Source: Symbiodinium kawagutii | Taxonomy: Eukaryota > Sar > Dinophyceae > Suessiales > Symbiodiniaceae | NCBI GenBank assembly: GCA_009767595.1 | Contig: VSDK01013354.1 | Span: forward strand, 77,600-141,599 | Direction of reading: 5' to 3' | Length of the DNA: 64,000 nt | In this document: piece by piece, positions 1 through 12,640 of the stretch | Numbering within the stretch: position 1 is the first letter of the stretch | How the letters are laid out: each line of letters begins with the position of its first letter | Program-made: the position numbers and the translations under genes | The notes under the pieces: model-generated | Databases searched by the model: none | Seen by the model: the letters and a program-made list of their open reading frames with translations, nothing else | Told to the model about the DNA's origin: nothing

Positions 1-8
1 CGCGCCAC

Positions 9-88
9 CAGACACTCGGCGTGGTTGGCCGCGGTTGAGGTCCGGCAGCAGACACTCGGCGTGGATGGCCGCGGTTGAGGTCCGGCGA
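9..88. repeat. Two tandem copies of a 40-bp GC-rich unit
   Basis: CAGACACTCGGCGTGG recurs 40 bases apart, and each copy continues into GGCCGCGGTTGAGGTCCGG. It runs directly into the purine microsatellite that follows. The first copy lies at the window edge, so the array may be longer. Confidence 0.8.
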
Positions 89-89
89 G

Positions 90-145
90 GAGAAGGAGGA
101 GAAGGAGGAGAAGGAGGAGAAGGAGGAGAAGGAGGAGGAGAAGTC
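90..145. repeat. GAAGGAGGA purine microsatellite
   Basis: About six near-perfect GAGAAGGAG units of 9 bases. One frame would encode Glu-Glu-Lys repeats, but there is no independent sign that this stretch is translated. Confidence 0.85.
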
Positions 146-181
146 AACTCTGATAAAATCTAACAACCCTCACCTGACAGG

Positions 182-430
182 TGGGGAATCAGCATTTTCG
201 TGTGGAACGCCGGCAGCCTCAGACGCAGCGGCAGCACACCTTTTACGAGGATGCATGCAGAACCATTGATCATGGAATATATGTTGAGTACCCGCGCTCA
301 AATACTGCTGCTGCAGGAAGCAAAACATTTACCGGATATCCTCCAGAAAGAGGACACCGATCTGGATGAAATTCCCATAATGCGTCCTCGTTCTTCCGAG
401 AACAAAAGTGCATCTAAATTTCTCCACAGT
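182..430 (+). pseudogene. EEP (endonuclease/exonuclease/phosphatase)-like N-terminal fragment
   Basis: One frame reads through a WNAGSL motif and, about 35 residues later, ILLLQEAKHLPDI. In EEP-fold nucleases the first strand carries a conserved Asn (WN.G.L) and the second a metal-binding Glu in (L/I)LQE, so both early motifs appear in the right order. The acidic ILQKEDTD segment follows. No catalytic C-terminal part follows here; the frame runs into CCATCA-type repeat after about position 430. A fragment matching the later part of this kind of protein lies at 55131-55937. A broken retroelement or gene copy is the likeliest reading; a genuine 5' exon is the alternative. Confidence 0.45.
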
Positions 431-792
431 TTCCGGCGGGATCGATTCAATGACAATGACATTATCAATCATGAACCGCTACTTAGATTCGTTATACTGA
501 CACCCTTGAATTATCACGGTTCGCCATCAGATTCACCATGATAAACCATGGAATTGCCATCAAAAAGCCCCAACTTTAACCATGATTCAATCACCATGCC
601 CATGCCATCATTGCAACCACAGCTTCGTTGACATCTTACAATCACTGGTTGATGGTTCTAAACATTTTCTATTTCCCTTAGCAATGATTAACAGATGGTT
701 GGTTGACAACCATTTTTTTCGTAGGGGTATAAAAAACACCAACCAGATCATGGTAGACACAAGTAAATCGACCCCTTACAACCATGATTCAG

Positions 793-930
793 GTTACATA
801 CGTCTTCACCATCAGCCCCTCTTCTAACGAGGTGGACCCCAACCACACGGACACCGCTTTCAAACACCAGTTGGAGGAGCTGCAACAGCCACCAGCCTTC
901 GTGGAGTCGCGGGAAATGACCAGCCAATGA
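793..930 (+). CDS. Exon-like coding island, unrecognised
   Basis: After a TTCAG acceptor, 45 codons run to a TGA at 928-930. The peptide begins VTYVFTISPSS and contains a mixed-charge helix (FKHQLEELQQPPAF). Composition is GC-rich with G/C-ending codons, unlike the flanking CCATCA-type sequence, which favours a real exon. The stop may be used, or splicing may occur just before it. I do not recognise the family. Confidence 0.35.
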   Translation, partial: VTYVFTISPSSNEVDPNHTDTAFKHQLEELQQPPAFVESREMTSQ

Positions 931-2335
931 CCATCCATAGATGTACCCCAACAAATATCTATTTGGAACATGATTAAGGCTATTGTTGCAAGAATGGACC
1001 ACCTCAGAAAACTTGGGACCCCGTTGGATCGGGTCTCCTTCCGATTGGACAAATTCCAGCAAACCTGCGCTTTGGAAGGGTCTTGCGCTACGAGTTTCCC
1101 CAGTTGTGCTTTGTTTATCCCTTGTGGATGCCAGATCATACTTTTTCTGATGCCCAAGCAACTCCATGTTCACCATCTCTCCTTACCAACCAGTCATTGG
1201 ATTGCGGCTTGCGACACCTTTTAGCGCGGCAGGAAGTGATGATGAAGGAGGTGAAGTTCACAGATAGCACCACTGCATTGGAAATGTTTCTGAAGGGCGA
1301 CTACATCATCCAAAATGAGGCCGAAGGGCTCTGTGGGCCCGGGACGACATGATTTCTTCGGGACACTGGGTGGGCGGCACCAGCTGCAGAAGGGTTTGAC
1401 ACGGCGCCGAACCTCCCATCTGTTCCGGCTACATTTTTTGGTCGGAAAAACCAATGATTGTTTTGTATGGGCCATTTAGAGATTTTTGGATTGTAAACAT
1501 TGTTGGATGGTGATTTAATCAAGATGTTTTGTCCACATGTTTGAAGGATAGGTTTGAACTCAGGCAGTTGATCCGAGCGGTGTCCAGTTTCCTTGGTGGA
1601 TGGTCTACTTATTGTAGCAAGCTGGAACAACGCTACACAATGGTCAGTCGCTCTTGGCCGCTTCCAGATTTGATGGGGATCAGAGCAGCTTTCACGTTTT
1701 TTGATTCTCAATATTGATGGCTAGATCTTGGATGGTTGTGGCTATCATAAATTAATGCGATTGTGGCCGAATGTTCATCCTCCTGGGTATCATAGTGGTG
1801 AATTGGTTCAGATCAAGCCCACTGCCGGTTTATTGTGGAGAGTTGGCAGGCAAAATCTACCCAAGATTCATGCTGGATTGTGGCCAGTCACACCGAATAA
1901 GGGTTAAGGATGATGCATAATGGTTGTGGCTGATCGATAGCGATTGAGAACAGTTCACAATGGTTTTTGATGGTACATGATAAGTACTGATGGCGAATGG
2001 TGCGTAATGATTGTCAACAGTTATCAATGATTCATGCGGAATTGAAGCTGGACACACTGCTTTGCCAGAAATACATTGACGAAGAGCCATCAAACCACAC
2101 AAACCATCATTAATCATGTTCTCTGTCATTTGGCATCATTGATCATCATTGAGTGATCATTGACAATCATTTGCCATCATATTCGCCATCACTAACCCAA
2201 GCGACCAGTAACTAACATATCTAACCCATTGACAATCATTTGCCATCATATTCACCATCATATCTACCATTGACTAACCATATCTAACCATCATTCCGGT
2301 TGTTTGAACAGCCATGGGTCATGACCGGCTTCCAG
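931..2335. other. Mixed sequence without a recognisable gene
   Basis: Positions 960-1480 have balanced composition and short open frames on both strands, none with a recognisable motif. From about 1750 the sequence becomes degenerate ATGGTTG / CCATCATT repeat. I see no RNA gene here. Confidence 0.5.
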
Positions 2336-2447
2336 CACCCCAGAAGCGCTCCGCAACGGCCAGCCGAGCAGCGCGAGAGATCGGGAGACAGTGAAAGTGG
2401 TGGCGTTTGATGAGGCGCGGACGACCAAGAGACCCGAAACTGCTGGG
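2336..2447 (+). CDS. Exon-like coding island, unrecognised
   Basis: A CAG acceptor ends at 2335 and a GTGGTGAGG donor lies near 2448. The open frame has GC-rich third positions and includes ETVKVVAFDEARTTKRPETA. It is isolated between G-poor sequence upstream and C-poor sequence downstream, the flanking pattern seen around the better supported exons. The product is unknown. Confidence 0.4.
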
Positions 2448-3233
2448 TGGGTGGTGAGGCTATCGGTTGATTAGCTGGTTAATTGTTGATAATAGCAACC
2501 ATATGGCTGATATAAGCAACCATAATCAAGCAACAATAATGGTTTTAATAACAAATATAATGCTTATTTTCAATAATAACAACTAATAGTCATATGGTTG
2601 ACAATAGCAACTATAGTGGGTTAATGGTTGAAAATAGGAGAATAAGCAACAATACTATACTAGCTCATCAACAATACTAGGGGGTATACCAACTGTAAGC
2701 AACAACTAGGGGATTATAGCCATAATAGGAGAATAAGCAACCATACTAGCGGATATACCAACTATATGGCGAGCTGGGTCAAGCAATTAACCAAGCAATA
2801 ATGAGGGATAATAAGCAACAAAACTATAGGGAAAACAATGGTGAATGATGGGGGAACCAGGGGTACAGGGTGAACCGACCCAAAGCCATGAGACCTGGTT
2901 GGTTGAAAAGGGTTGGTAGATACTGTTGATAGTTGTGTGATTTATGGTCGAGTCAATGGTTGGTCAATAATGGCAATTGATGAACAATGGTTAGTAGATA
3001 TGTTTGGAATTGCCAGGTGACGCATGGTTGATGGACGCTTCATTAGTATAGTAGTGGTCAATGATAGGAAGCATGAATGTCTAATTATGCATGGTTCACA
3101 ACGGCGGCGACCATGTACATTCACGACCGAAGTAACTTGGTTTATATCTGGGTGTGCAGTTACCCACGAAGTTACATGTTTAGTGTTTTTGGGATTGACA
3201 TGGCATGTGTGTAAATGGTTTTGATTAATATAG
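2448..3233. repeat. C-poor GGTTGAT/AAGCAACAATA degenerate repeat field
   Basis: Loose repeats of AATAAGCAACCATA and GGTTGATAATGG fill this stretch. It holds one family-B inverted-repeat element (2765-2890). I see no coding signal. Confidence 0.6.
2765..2890. repeat. Family-B short inverted-repeat element, copy 1 (C-poor orientation)
   Basis: The ends resemble ATGGC..GCTGGGTCAA and its complement TTGACCCA-AGCCAT. The interior holds the family landmark GGGGGAACCAGGGGTACAGG. About 125 bp with no coding capacity, so it looks like a MITE. It lies about 300 bases downstream of the exon-like island ending at 2447. Confidence 0.7.
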
Positions 3234-6200
3234 TGCCGGACAATCACTTAGAACGTATTTTGGAAAAAAAAATCGAAAAAAGTACCCGGGGAATGCGCAT
3301 TCAAGGTTTTGTCCAACCATCACACTTAGAACGTGGAGCACCAAAGAACATCAAACTTAGAACGTGCATTTAGAACGTCTAAGTGTATGTCCGTCCCTTA
3401 TTATATATATTTTAGATTTGTCGGTTAAGATGCTGAATCTACAATGAGGTTGAATGCGTAGTAAGGTTTGATGCATGCTCTAAACAGATGCGCTACAAAA
3501 AGTACACCATTCATACAAAACAATTTCTGGAAAAGTATGCGCTACCAGTACCTCTGCAGGATCACTCTGGGCAATGTTTGATAGCTGCATGAAGGACCGT
3601 TCCTACAAATCTTTGTGTCTGCCTCTTTAGAGATAGATAGATAGATAAAATAGATGGATAGATAGATAAATAGATGGATAGATAGGTAGGTAGATGGATA
3701 GATATATTGTTTTGATAGCGTATTTTGGAATTGCAAGCCAAAAAAGGCAAACATATCTGGGATAATGTAAGGTCCTATTGGGCCATGTGCCGAGACTCCG
3801 TGCAAGGCCTGCTCATGCAAATGTAAACATGTATGAGCCTACTGCTGCACGTTCTAAGTGTGAGTGTGTAGCAACTGTTTGATGCATCATGCCCGGAAAT
3901 GTCCAGCCTAGCCTCCGTACCAGTAATCCCTGCTAGCCCAGTGCATACCCAATGTTTCAGTTGATGCCAGTCAAGGAATATGTCTCATCGATTGTCCAGT
4001 GGCAAAAAAAATGAATTTTACATTTGTTGAATGTTTGGAAACTACCTGATTGACCGTTCCTACAAATAGACGTGCGTATGAGTGAACTCACAAGCCTTCG
4101 GTGGTATGTTCTAAGTGTGAGTGTTTAGCAACTGTTCGGTGCATCCCGAGCAAACACACTTTGAAGGAATGGATCCGATGGATAGACCTGTACCAAATAC
4201 TATGTTCGGAAACTACCTGATGACCCCTTCCTACAAATATACGGTGTATATGGATGGACCTACAAGACTGCGTGGTATGTTCTATGTGTGGGTGTTTAGC
4301 AACTATTCGCTGCATCCCAAGCAACGAACTTTGAAGGAGTAGATCTCATGGATTGTGTTGTACAAAAACACGATTCATTGTTGAAAGTTTGGATGCATAT
4401 TTGTAAATGCACAGTTTTTGTTCTAAGTGTGGGCGTTCAGCACCTGTTTGTAGCATCCCAAGCAAAAGGACTTTGAAGGAGTAGATCTGATAGATACACT
4501 TGTACAAAAAATGATTGATTTGTTAAATGTTTGCAAGCATGAATGTAAACGCACTGTTTCTGTTCTAAGTGAGGGCGTTTAGCAACTGTTTGCTGCATCC
4601 CAAGCAAGAACACCTAGCATCTATCCGTTTTTTGCTTTCGCAACCGATGTTGCAAATGCTATATTGGCAAAAATCCCTTGGATCAACCCACACCACAAAT
4701 TTCCAACGAGGTGAAGGATCCTTCTGGACCATGTTCAAAGGTTGCATGAAATGCCTGCTTATACAAGTGTATTGCTTACTGCAGTACGTTCTAAGTGTGG
4801 GTGTTTAGCAACTGTTTACTGCATCCTACGGTTACCAAGCTATGCCCAGCCTAGCATCTATGTCTATTTTGCTTTCTCACCCAATGTATACCCACTGTTT
4901 AAGTTGACTTCTTTGAAGGAGTAGATCTGATGGATAGCCTTGTGCGAAAAACATGATTCATTTGTTGAACGTTTGGAATCATAAGTGTCAAGGCGCAATT
5001 TCTGTTCCAAGTGTGGGCGTTTAGCAACTGTTTGCTGCATCCCAAGCAAAATCACCTAGCATCTATCCGTTTTTGCTTTCACAACCGATATTGCAGATGC
5101 TAGCTTTATTGGCAAGGATTCCTTGGATCAACCCACGCCACAAATTTCCAACGAGGTGAAGGATCCCTTTTGGACCATGTTCGAAGGTTGCATGAAATGC
5201 CTGCTCATACAAATGCATTGCTTACTGCAGTATGTTCTAAGTGTGGGTGTTTAGCAGCTGTCTATTGCATCCTACCCGGAAATTCCTAGCCGGTTTATGA
5301 TCAATGTTTCAATTGACGTCGTTGAAAGAAAAAGTCGCATGGGTAGGCTTGTGCACAAAAAAATATGTTTGGAAACTAGCGGATGACCCCTTTCTACAAA
5401 TATACGTGTATATGAAGACTCCGGTGGTATGTTCTAAGTGTGGGTGATTAGCAACTGTTTACTGCATCCTACGGTTACCCGGCAATGCCCAGCCTAGCAT
5501 CTATGTTCACTTTGCTTTCTCACCCAATGTATGCCCACTGTTTGAATTGACTTCTTTGAAGGAGTAGATCGGATGGATAGCCTTGTACGAAAAACATGAT
5601 GAATTTGTTGACGTTTGGAATCATAAGTGTCAAAGCACAATTTTTGTTCTAAGTGTGGGCGTTTAGCAACTGTTTGCTGCATCCCAAGCAACAGCAAGTT
5701 GAAACAATAGATCTCATGGATAGACCTGTACCAAATACTATGTTCGGAAACTACCTGATGACCCCTTCCTACAAATATACGGTTTATATGGATTGACCTA
5801 CAAGACTTCGTGGTATGTTCTATGTGTGGGTGTTTAGCAACTATTCGCTGCATCCCAAGCAACGAACTTTGAAGGAGTAGATCTCATGGGTTGCGTTGTA
5901 CAAAAACACGATTCATTGTTGAAAGTTTAGGTTCATAATTGTAAATGCTCATTTTTTGTTCTAAGTGTGGGCGTTCAGCACCTGTTTGTAGCATCCCAAG
6001 CAAAAGGACTTTGAAGGAGTAGATCTGATAGATACACTTGTACAAAAAAGTGCTTGATTTGTTGAATGTTTGCAAGCATGAATGTAAACGCATTGTTTCT
6101 CTTTTAAGTGTGGGCGTTTAGCAACTGTTTGCTGCACCCCGGCTAAAAACACCTAGCATCTATCCGTTTTTTGCTTTCACCACCGATATTGCAAATGCTA

Positions 6201-7774
6201 GCTTTATTGGCAAAAATCCCTTGGATCAACCCACACCACAAATTTCCAACGAGGTGAAGAATCCCTTTTGGACCACGTTCGAAGGTTGCATGAAATGCCT
6301 GCTCATACCAATGTATTGCTGACTGCGGTATTTTCTATGTGTGGGTGTTTAGCAGCTGTCTATTGCATCCTGCCCGGAAATTCCCAGCCGGTTTATGATC
6401 AATGTTTCAATTGACGTCGTTGAAAGAAAAAGTCGCATGGGTAGACTCGTGCGCAAAAAAATATGTTTGGAAACTAGCGGATGACCCCTTCCTACAAATA
6501 TACGTGTATATGAAGACTCCGGTGGTATGTTCTAAGTGTGGGTGATTAGCAACTGTTTACTGCATCCTACGGTTACCCGGCAATGCCCAGCCTAGCATCT
6601 ATGTTCACTTTGCTTTCTCACCCAATGTATACCCACTGTTGGAGTTGACTTCTTTGAAGGAGAAGATCTGATGGATAGCCTTGTACGAAAAACATGGTGC
6701 ATTTGTTGAACGTTTGGAATCATAAGTGTCAAGGCACAATTTCAGTTCTAAGTGTCGGCGTTTAGCAACTGTTTGCTGCATCCCAAGCAACAGCAAGTTG
6801 AAACAATAGATCTCATGGATAGACCTGTACCAAATACTATGTTCGGAAACTACCCGATGACCCCTTCCTACAAATATACGGTTTATATGGATGGACCTAC
6901 AAGACTGCGTGGTATGTTCTATGTGTGGGTGTTTAGCAACTATTCGCTGCGTCCCAAGCAACGAACTTTGAAGGATTAGATCTCATGGATTGCGTTGTAC
7001 AAAAACACGATTCATATGTTGAAAGTTTAGATGCGTAATTGTAAATGCACATTTTTTTGTTTTAAGTGTGGGCGTTTAGCAACTGTTAGCTGCATCCGAA
7101 GCAAAAACACCTAGCATCTATCCGTTTTTGCTTTCACAACCGATATTGCAGATGCTAGCTTAATTGGCAAGGATTCCTTGGATTAACCTACACCACAAGT
7201 TTCCAACGAGGTGAAGGATCCCTTTTGGACCATGTTCGAAGGTTGCATGAAATGCCTGCTCATACAAATGCATTGCTTACTGCAGTATGTTCTAAGTGTG
7301 GGTGTTTAGCAGCTGTCTATTGCATCCTACCCAGAAATTCCTAGCCTAGCATTAATTTTTGTATTAAAACCAGGTTTATGATCAATGTTTCAATTTACGT
7401 CGTTAAAGGAAAAGATCTCATGGATAGACCTGAACCACAATGAGGCCGTGATTTATATGCTGAATGTTTGGAAGCTACCTAATGGCCCAATCGAGCAAAT
7501 ATATACACATATGTATGTGTATGTTTCAAATCTGTATAGAAAGATTTCTGTTGCATGTTCTAAGTGCAAGTGTTTAGCAACTGATTGTGGGATCAAACCT
7601 TACCAACCCATATGCACGGGACATCACACTTAGAACGTACAAATGTAAAACGTTCTAAATGAACGTTCTAACTGTGGGCCGAAGTGCCAAAATCGGTACG
7701 TTCTCAATTTCCGAAAAAAATTGGAAAAAAATACGTTCTAAGTGTATGTCCGTCACTTTAGTGAGATTGTTCTG
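3234..7774. repeat. Higher-order tandem array bounded by inverted CACTTAGAACGT ends
   Basis: The left edge reads AGTGCCGGACAATCACTTAG and the right edge ends with the near complement CTAAGTGTATGTCCGTCACT, so the block has inverted termini of about 30 bp. Inside, a landmark TGTTCTAAGTGTGGG(C/T)GTTTAGCAACTG recurs roughly 19 times at 130-230-bp spacing, usually followed by a CTGCATCCCAAGCAA segment. Sub-blocks recur with a period of about 1.1 kb; for example, landmarks at 5053, 5493 and 5714 return at about 6150, 6593 and 6814. The internal landmark resembles the terminal sequence itself. Positions 3234-3398 alone carry both inverted ends, like a short non-autonomous element. Open frames here (about 60-120 aa) repeat with the array and are not convincing genes. 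Confidence 0.8.
3633..3706. repeat. GATA microsatellite, interrupted
   Basis: Imperfect (GATA)n with GGTA and AATA variants, inside the larger array. Confidence 0.85.
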
Positions 7775-9478
7775 GTTCTGAGAGGGATTAAGAACAAATC
7801 AGTAACTGCTGGCTAGTGGAAAGGGTTTAAGGACCGTCTATTAATAAGAACCGTTGTTTTGCTGGTTATTGACGGTTGGTTGTGAAGAAGTCATCGTCAA
7901 CGGATGAATTAAATGGTGACTATATAACGATGATTATTGATACTTCCGATTTTTTGGGAGGTCGTCCGAACAGCTGGCAAGCAATTCTGACGAGGTTTGA
8001 CAATCATACATTCTGATGATCATGGTGAAGGATGATTCATCATCAACTATCATGAACCATTGTATAACCATTGATGGATGCATCACTAGGGAACAATTTA
8101 TCATTAACCTGATCATGAACAACTGATCACTAACCTGTCATGTTGACGTTTTGTTTACCAAGCATTGATGTCATTGCATCGTTTCATGATTCAGTGTTTG
8201 ATGTGTATTCGAGTTTGATAACCAACAACAAGCAACTGAATTATCCTCAGCAATTTAGTCACTTAATCAAAATGTCTAACCATAACATCAATTCACATCA
8301 CCAACATTATCATGGATTAAACCATCATGATGCACCATCCTTGTGAAAGATTACTTGCATATGTTACCCATTCATTGCCATGATGATAACCCATTGATCA
8401 ACCAGTCATCAACTACTATGCAGCATTACCATGTTTTATTAGCCAATAATCCACCATGAACCCACCAGTTCACCGACAAGAAGCAGAACCACCAAGTTGA
8501 CTTGTAATGAACCATCAATCAACCACTTAACGACTTATCAAGCAATTACCAACCATCATTATTACATCGATGTGCATTGCTGGTGTTTGTAACTGGCAAC
8601 TAACCCTGGTTACAGGGGTTAGTTTAGCTACCTTATGGGATTTATACCCACCCTGGGCCCTGCACATCTAACAAGTTCACCGCCTCAGCTCCAACCATTG
8701 GTCAACCAGTTCTCAACCCTCCTCAACCATTTGCCAACCAATTTACCAGCTAATCAACCGACTAATCAATTTACTTATTGACCAAGGATTAATCAGTATC
8801 AACCAGCTGTTCAACCATCAATCATGCGTGGGTGAATCGATAATTGATCAACCACTTTGCATTATGAACCATGATCAACTTGTTATCAACAGTTTACCAT
8901 CATGGTTGACCAACTCACTTCCAACTGGTTACCAGTTACAGTAATAGTTCAACTCACTTCCAGTTGACCAACTATTAGTTGAACTATTAACTGGTAACAG
9001 TTCACACATTGACTGTTCCACAGTTGGTCACTATGAACCATCTCACTATTCACAGTTGGTCACCATTCACAATTGACTGCTAGCAAATTATCAACCACCG
9101 TTACTACCCAGTCGACTGCAAATGGTGAGACAGGGAACTGTCAATAATTGGTTATCATCTCCTGGTTATGAACCAATTATTACTAACCATTCATTAACCA
9201 GTTCAATTATTAACAATTATTGGTTAACCATTCATTATTCACCAGTATTACTGTAACTGACCAGCAACCACTCAGTCAATTATCAACCATTATTAACAAC
9301 CAGTCAATTGCTTGTTAACCAAGTACTAACAACTACTACTAAAAGTCAAGCATTATTACTATATATTCACAGCCGTTCACAACTGTTAACCAATTATTAA
9401 CAACTATTGCTATTAACCAGTTGAATGATTTACTAACAACTATTACTATTAACTATTACAATTATTTTTAATGTTGAT
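7775..9478. repeat. G-poor CCATCATTAACC / CAACCA degenerate repeat field
   Basis: From about 8080 the plus strand is dominated by A, C and T, with ATCAACCA, CCATCATT and AACCAGTT motifs in endless variants. I found no gene. This type of field sits upstream of exon-like islands throughout the window; here it precedes the island at 9654-9794. Confidence 0.65.
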
Positions 9479-9590
9479 CCAGGATTAATAAACCCCTGGT
9501 TGATTAACTAGGGGGGTTCCCATTTTAATGGACAACCAAGGCTTTTAGGGGATACCCCCTATTAATCAACCAGGGGTTTATTAATCCTGG
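9479..9590. repeat. Hairpin element with a perfect 29-bp inverted repeat
   Basis: CCAGGATTAATAAACCCCTG and the next nine bases (9479-9507) are exactly complementary to 9562-9590. The pairing continues imperfectly inward (TAGGGGGGTTCCC against GGGATACCCCCTA), leaving a loop of about 25 bases. Such a short, non-coding, near-perfect palindrome is typical of a recently inserted MITE or foldback element. An obvious target duplication is not visible. Confidence 0.85.
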
Positions 9591-9653
9591 GTAGCCATTA
9601 ACCTTCATAACTGTTGAATGATTATTAACCAGTTCACCAGTTGACCACCTCAG

Positions 9654-9794
9654 CTGCAAGCATTCAACACGGCTGAAGGCGTGTCGCCAGTCCGCTCAGC
9701 TGCTGAGCGTCTGCCACGCCGCCACTGCGGCGACCTCCATGGCATGTTCGGTGCCGGAGGACCTGGTGGTGCCTGGTTTTCACCGGGTTCTCTG
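9654..9794 (+). CDS. Exon-like coding island, unrecognised
   Basis: The segment lies between a CCTCAG acceptor and a CTCTG/GTGGTT donor. One frame is open with strongly G/C-ending codons and includes RLKACRQSAQLLSVCHAA and CSVPEDLVVPGFHRVLWW. A second frame is also open, so the reading frame is not certain. G-poor sequence lies upstream and C-poor sequence downstream. Confidence 0.4.
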
Positions 9795-11230
9795 GTGGTT
9801 AAACGAGGGTTTATCATGGCGAAATGATGGGTAAATAAGCTATTTATGATGGTTAGCAATATCTGGTGAGTAGTGGTTGAGAATGGTTGTTAGGTGGCAA
9901 ATGATGGCTAAATGATGGGTAATTAATAGCGGTTAGTAGGGGTTCATCAAATGGCTATTGGTCAATATTGATCAACCAACTAATAGAGGACAACCAGTAG
10001 CCATCTGATGGTTTTTGATGGTTAAGAATGGTTATTAAACCATAGCCATTTGATGGTTATTTAGTAGTTGTTAATAATGGTCAATTTACCTGGTCAATAA
10101 TCATATGATGACCAATAGCCATTTGATTGATAGAGGATGGCTAAATAATGGTTAGTGGTTAAGAATTGCTCTTTGATCGTTAAATATCTGGTTACCGTTC
10201 ACCTGGTTCTTTGATCATGGAATGGCTGTTGGTCAAAGCTTTAATCAACCAACTAATGGGGGATAATCACCAACAAATTCATAGGGAAAGCAATTGTTAA
10301 TGATGGCGGAACCAGGGGTACAAGGTGAACTGACCCATAGCCAAACATTTGGTGACTGGGGTTTAATCTGAATATAGCTGGTTAATATTGGTAATAGTGG
10401 TGAATCATCAAATACCTGACACATTTTTGGTGGTCATTTGGTGAACAATGGTTTTTATGAATCTAATGATGGTTACTAGTGGTGAATCATGGCTAACTAT
10501 CACTAACATAGGGAAGACGTATGGCTAGCTGGTTGATTTACTTGTGGTTAATGGTCAATAGTTGATCATGATGATTAAGCACGGTGGTGACTCATCATGG
10601 TTGATAGTAGTTCATAGATGTATGATTTGTGATGGTTGAACAATTGGGACATCAATGGTTGATCAAGGGTTGATAGATGGTTGATAAACAGTTGACCAAT
10701 GGCTAAGACATGATTAGTTTCAATGCTAAGTGAATGTTTAATGATGTTAAGTGAATTGTTAAGTTCATTGTTGATAATACTTGACTGGTTTTGGTTGGCT
10801 GATGATAGTGCTAAATCGCAATGACAATGGCTGTTGATGACAATAACGATTCATGCATGGTTACTCAGACTACATGTGTCGCTGCTTAATGTTGCGTAGG
10901 AAGACTTAATTTAGATACTCGATGCTGGTAGTGGCTGATCAACAGCTAATCAAAGTGGTTAAGTGGTTACTAGAGCATTGATAGTATCAACGGTTGATGT
11001 TTCCTACTGGCTCACTATAGTGGGTACTAAATGGAAAAGGCTAAGGATAGTGGCCAATGATTCCTCGTTTTTGAGCTGATCAAGAACGGGTTGGTGCGGG
11101 CAAGATTGTTGGTTTTCGACCATAACTGGTTGGTGGTTTAATCATTTTTTATTTTGACTAGTAGTCATTAACAAATAGTTGGTTGTTTGATGACTAGTCA
11201 TTAACTACAATGATTGGCCAAACCACTAGT
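9795..11230. repeat. C-poor ATGGTTGATGG field up to the transposon border
   Basis: Degenerate GGTTAATGATGG / TGGTTGAT sequence, nearly free of C-rich runs. It includes family-B copy 2. The last 75 bases contain repeated TAGTCATTAAC units immediately before the transposon. Confidence 0.6.
10222..10344. repeat. Family-B short inverted-repeat element, copy 2 (C-poor orientation)
   Basis: It begins ATGGCTGTTGGTCAA and ends TGACCCATAGCCAA, with internal GGAACCAGGGGTACAAGG. Same orientation as copy 1, downstream of the exon-like island at 9654-9794. Confidence 0.75.
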
Positions 11231-11290
11231 ACCTGCTGCACCCTATAGAAACGAATTCTTTTCCAAGATCTCAAAAGCTTTCTTTTAGCT
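11231..11290. repeat. Left terminal inverted repeat of the 19.7-kb element
   Basis: It starts ACCTGCTGC. Relative to the right end it keeps the spacing of ACCTGCTGC, a TTTCCA block and an AAAAG....CTTTT block with no gaps. A direct AGT lies just outside. Confidence 0.7.
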
Positions 11291-12640
11291 TGGTGAGTCA
11301 AGAATTGTTTTCCGGGACGTGATTTACCGTAATTGACCGTAATTGCATTTTATAGCTATTTTTAAGTATATGTTATATCCCTTTTTTTATATATATATAT
11401 GTTTAAATATTGATATATATATATATATAAATATAAATGTAAATATTTATTGATATATATATATAGTTATATTTAGATATATTGATATATAGGTATGAAT
11501 ACAACGTATATATACATAGGTTAATATGGGTCAAAATACAACATATAGAAATAAATGTAAGTATATCAATGCATTTAAAGATCAATGTAAATATACAAAT
11601 AGATATAAATAAATAGATGTGTATACAATGATGTAAAATATATATGCCAAGGGTGCAGCAGCTTTGAACGAAATAAGTTGGCGAACGATGATGCAGCGAT
11701 TGATTGTCAACATATATAGTAACATGGTTGATTGTATATAGGTTGTGGCCCTTTAGTGACCACATGAAGGGATAGAACCGTACCCAGTTGAGATTGTACA
11801 ATGAACGCAGTAAGGCGTTGGAAATCCACCACTCATTCCATCCATCCCATCCATACCATCTAATCCAAGTTACAATCAATCCAATCCGGTTTCCCCAATC
11901 CAATCCAACCCTTGATGGGGGCTTGAGCAGGCACGCACACCTGTGTTTCTCGATCCGATCGATCCAGTCGCGGCTCAGTTGCGCCAAGAGATGGCGCCGT
12001 GCAAGGGGTGATGGCTCAACAGGTGGCATAGAGGAACTCAACTATCCAAATGCCAGGCAATTCTTCATGGTTTTTATCCTGATGGACCCTTCGTTGCCTT
12101 GGGGAAAGTTGGGGAATAGACCCGTTCGCCCCACAAATTGCATATCGGAAATAACTTTATCATGTTTTTTATATTTCACACAGCTCTATAGCCCTCCTTT
12201 TGGCCACCTTTGAAAATCCCATCTAGAGATGGGATTACCCACACGGTCGATCAATATAAAGTTAAGGTATCATGCAAACATGATTTAAGCCGCATAGAAG
12301 TATAATTGTCATGCGCACAAATTCAATGCACTGGGGTTTTCTCTCTTTGCTGTGTGCAATGGGAGTTGCAATTTGACCACCGCTGGGCTTGGTGAATCTG
12401 GCCTGTTTTTGGTGATGCGATGCTGCATGGCATTCTGCGAGTTCACGATCGCATGTGCAGTACATGCAAGTGCAGAATGATGGTATACCAAATTTCCAAA
12501 AATAAATTATGATCCATATATGATTGTAAATACTTTGAAATGGAATCACTGGTGTGGATTGCCGCGGTCTCTGTCAGAGCCATCTCAGAGCACGTCCTGC
12601 GCAGACGATCTGGCTCTAGGGGATCAGCTTTGAAGTGGGG
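11291..12640. other. 5' non-coding part of the transposon
   Basis: Positions 11390-11660 are TATA/ATAA-rich low complexity. Positions 11820-12060 are GC-richer and open on both strands without a recognisable product. The first supported exon starts at 12641. Dinoflagellate promoters have no motif I could score here. Confidence 0.4.

Noticed and set aside
4088..6961. Repeated 70-120-codon open frames, mostly minus-strand
   Set aside because: They recur with the tandem array period and have identical segments (for example GMQ(R/Q)(I/T)VAKHPHIE), so they are by-products of the repeat.
11403..12041. 212-codon minus-strand frame near the left transposon end
   Set aside because: Its C-terminal half is a translation of ATAT/AAAT low complexity (Ile/Tyr runs), and the rest has no motif.
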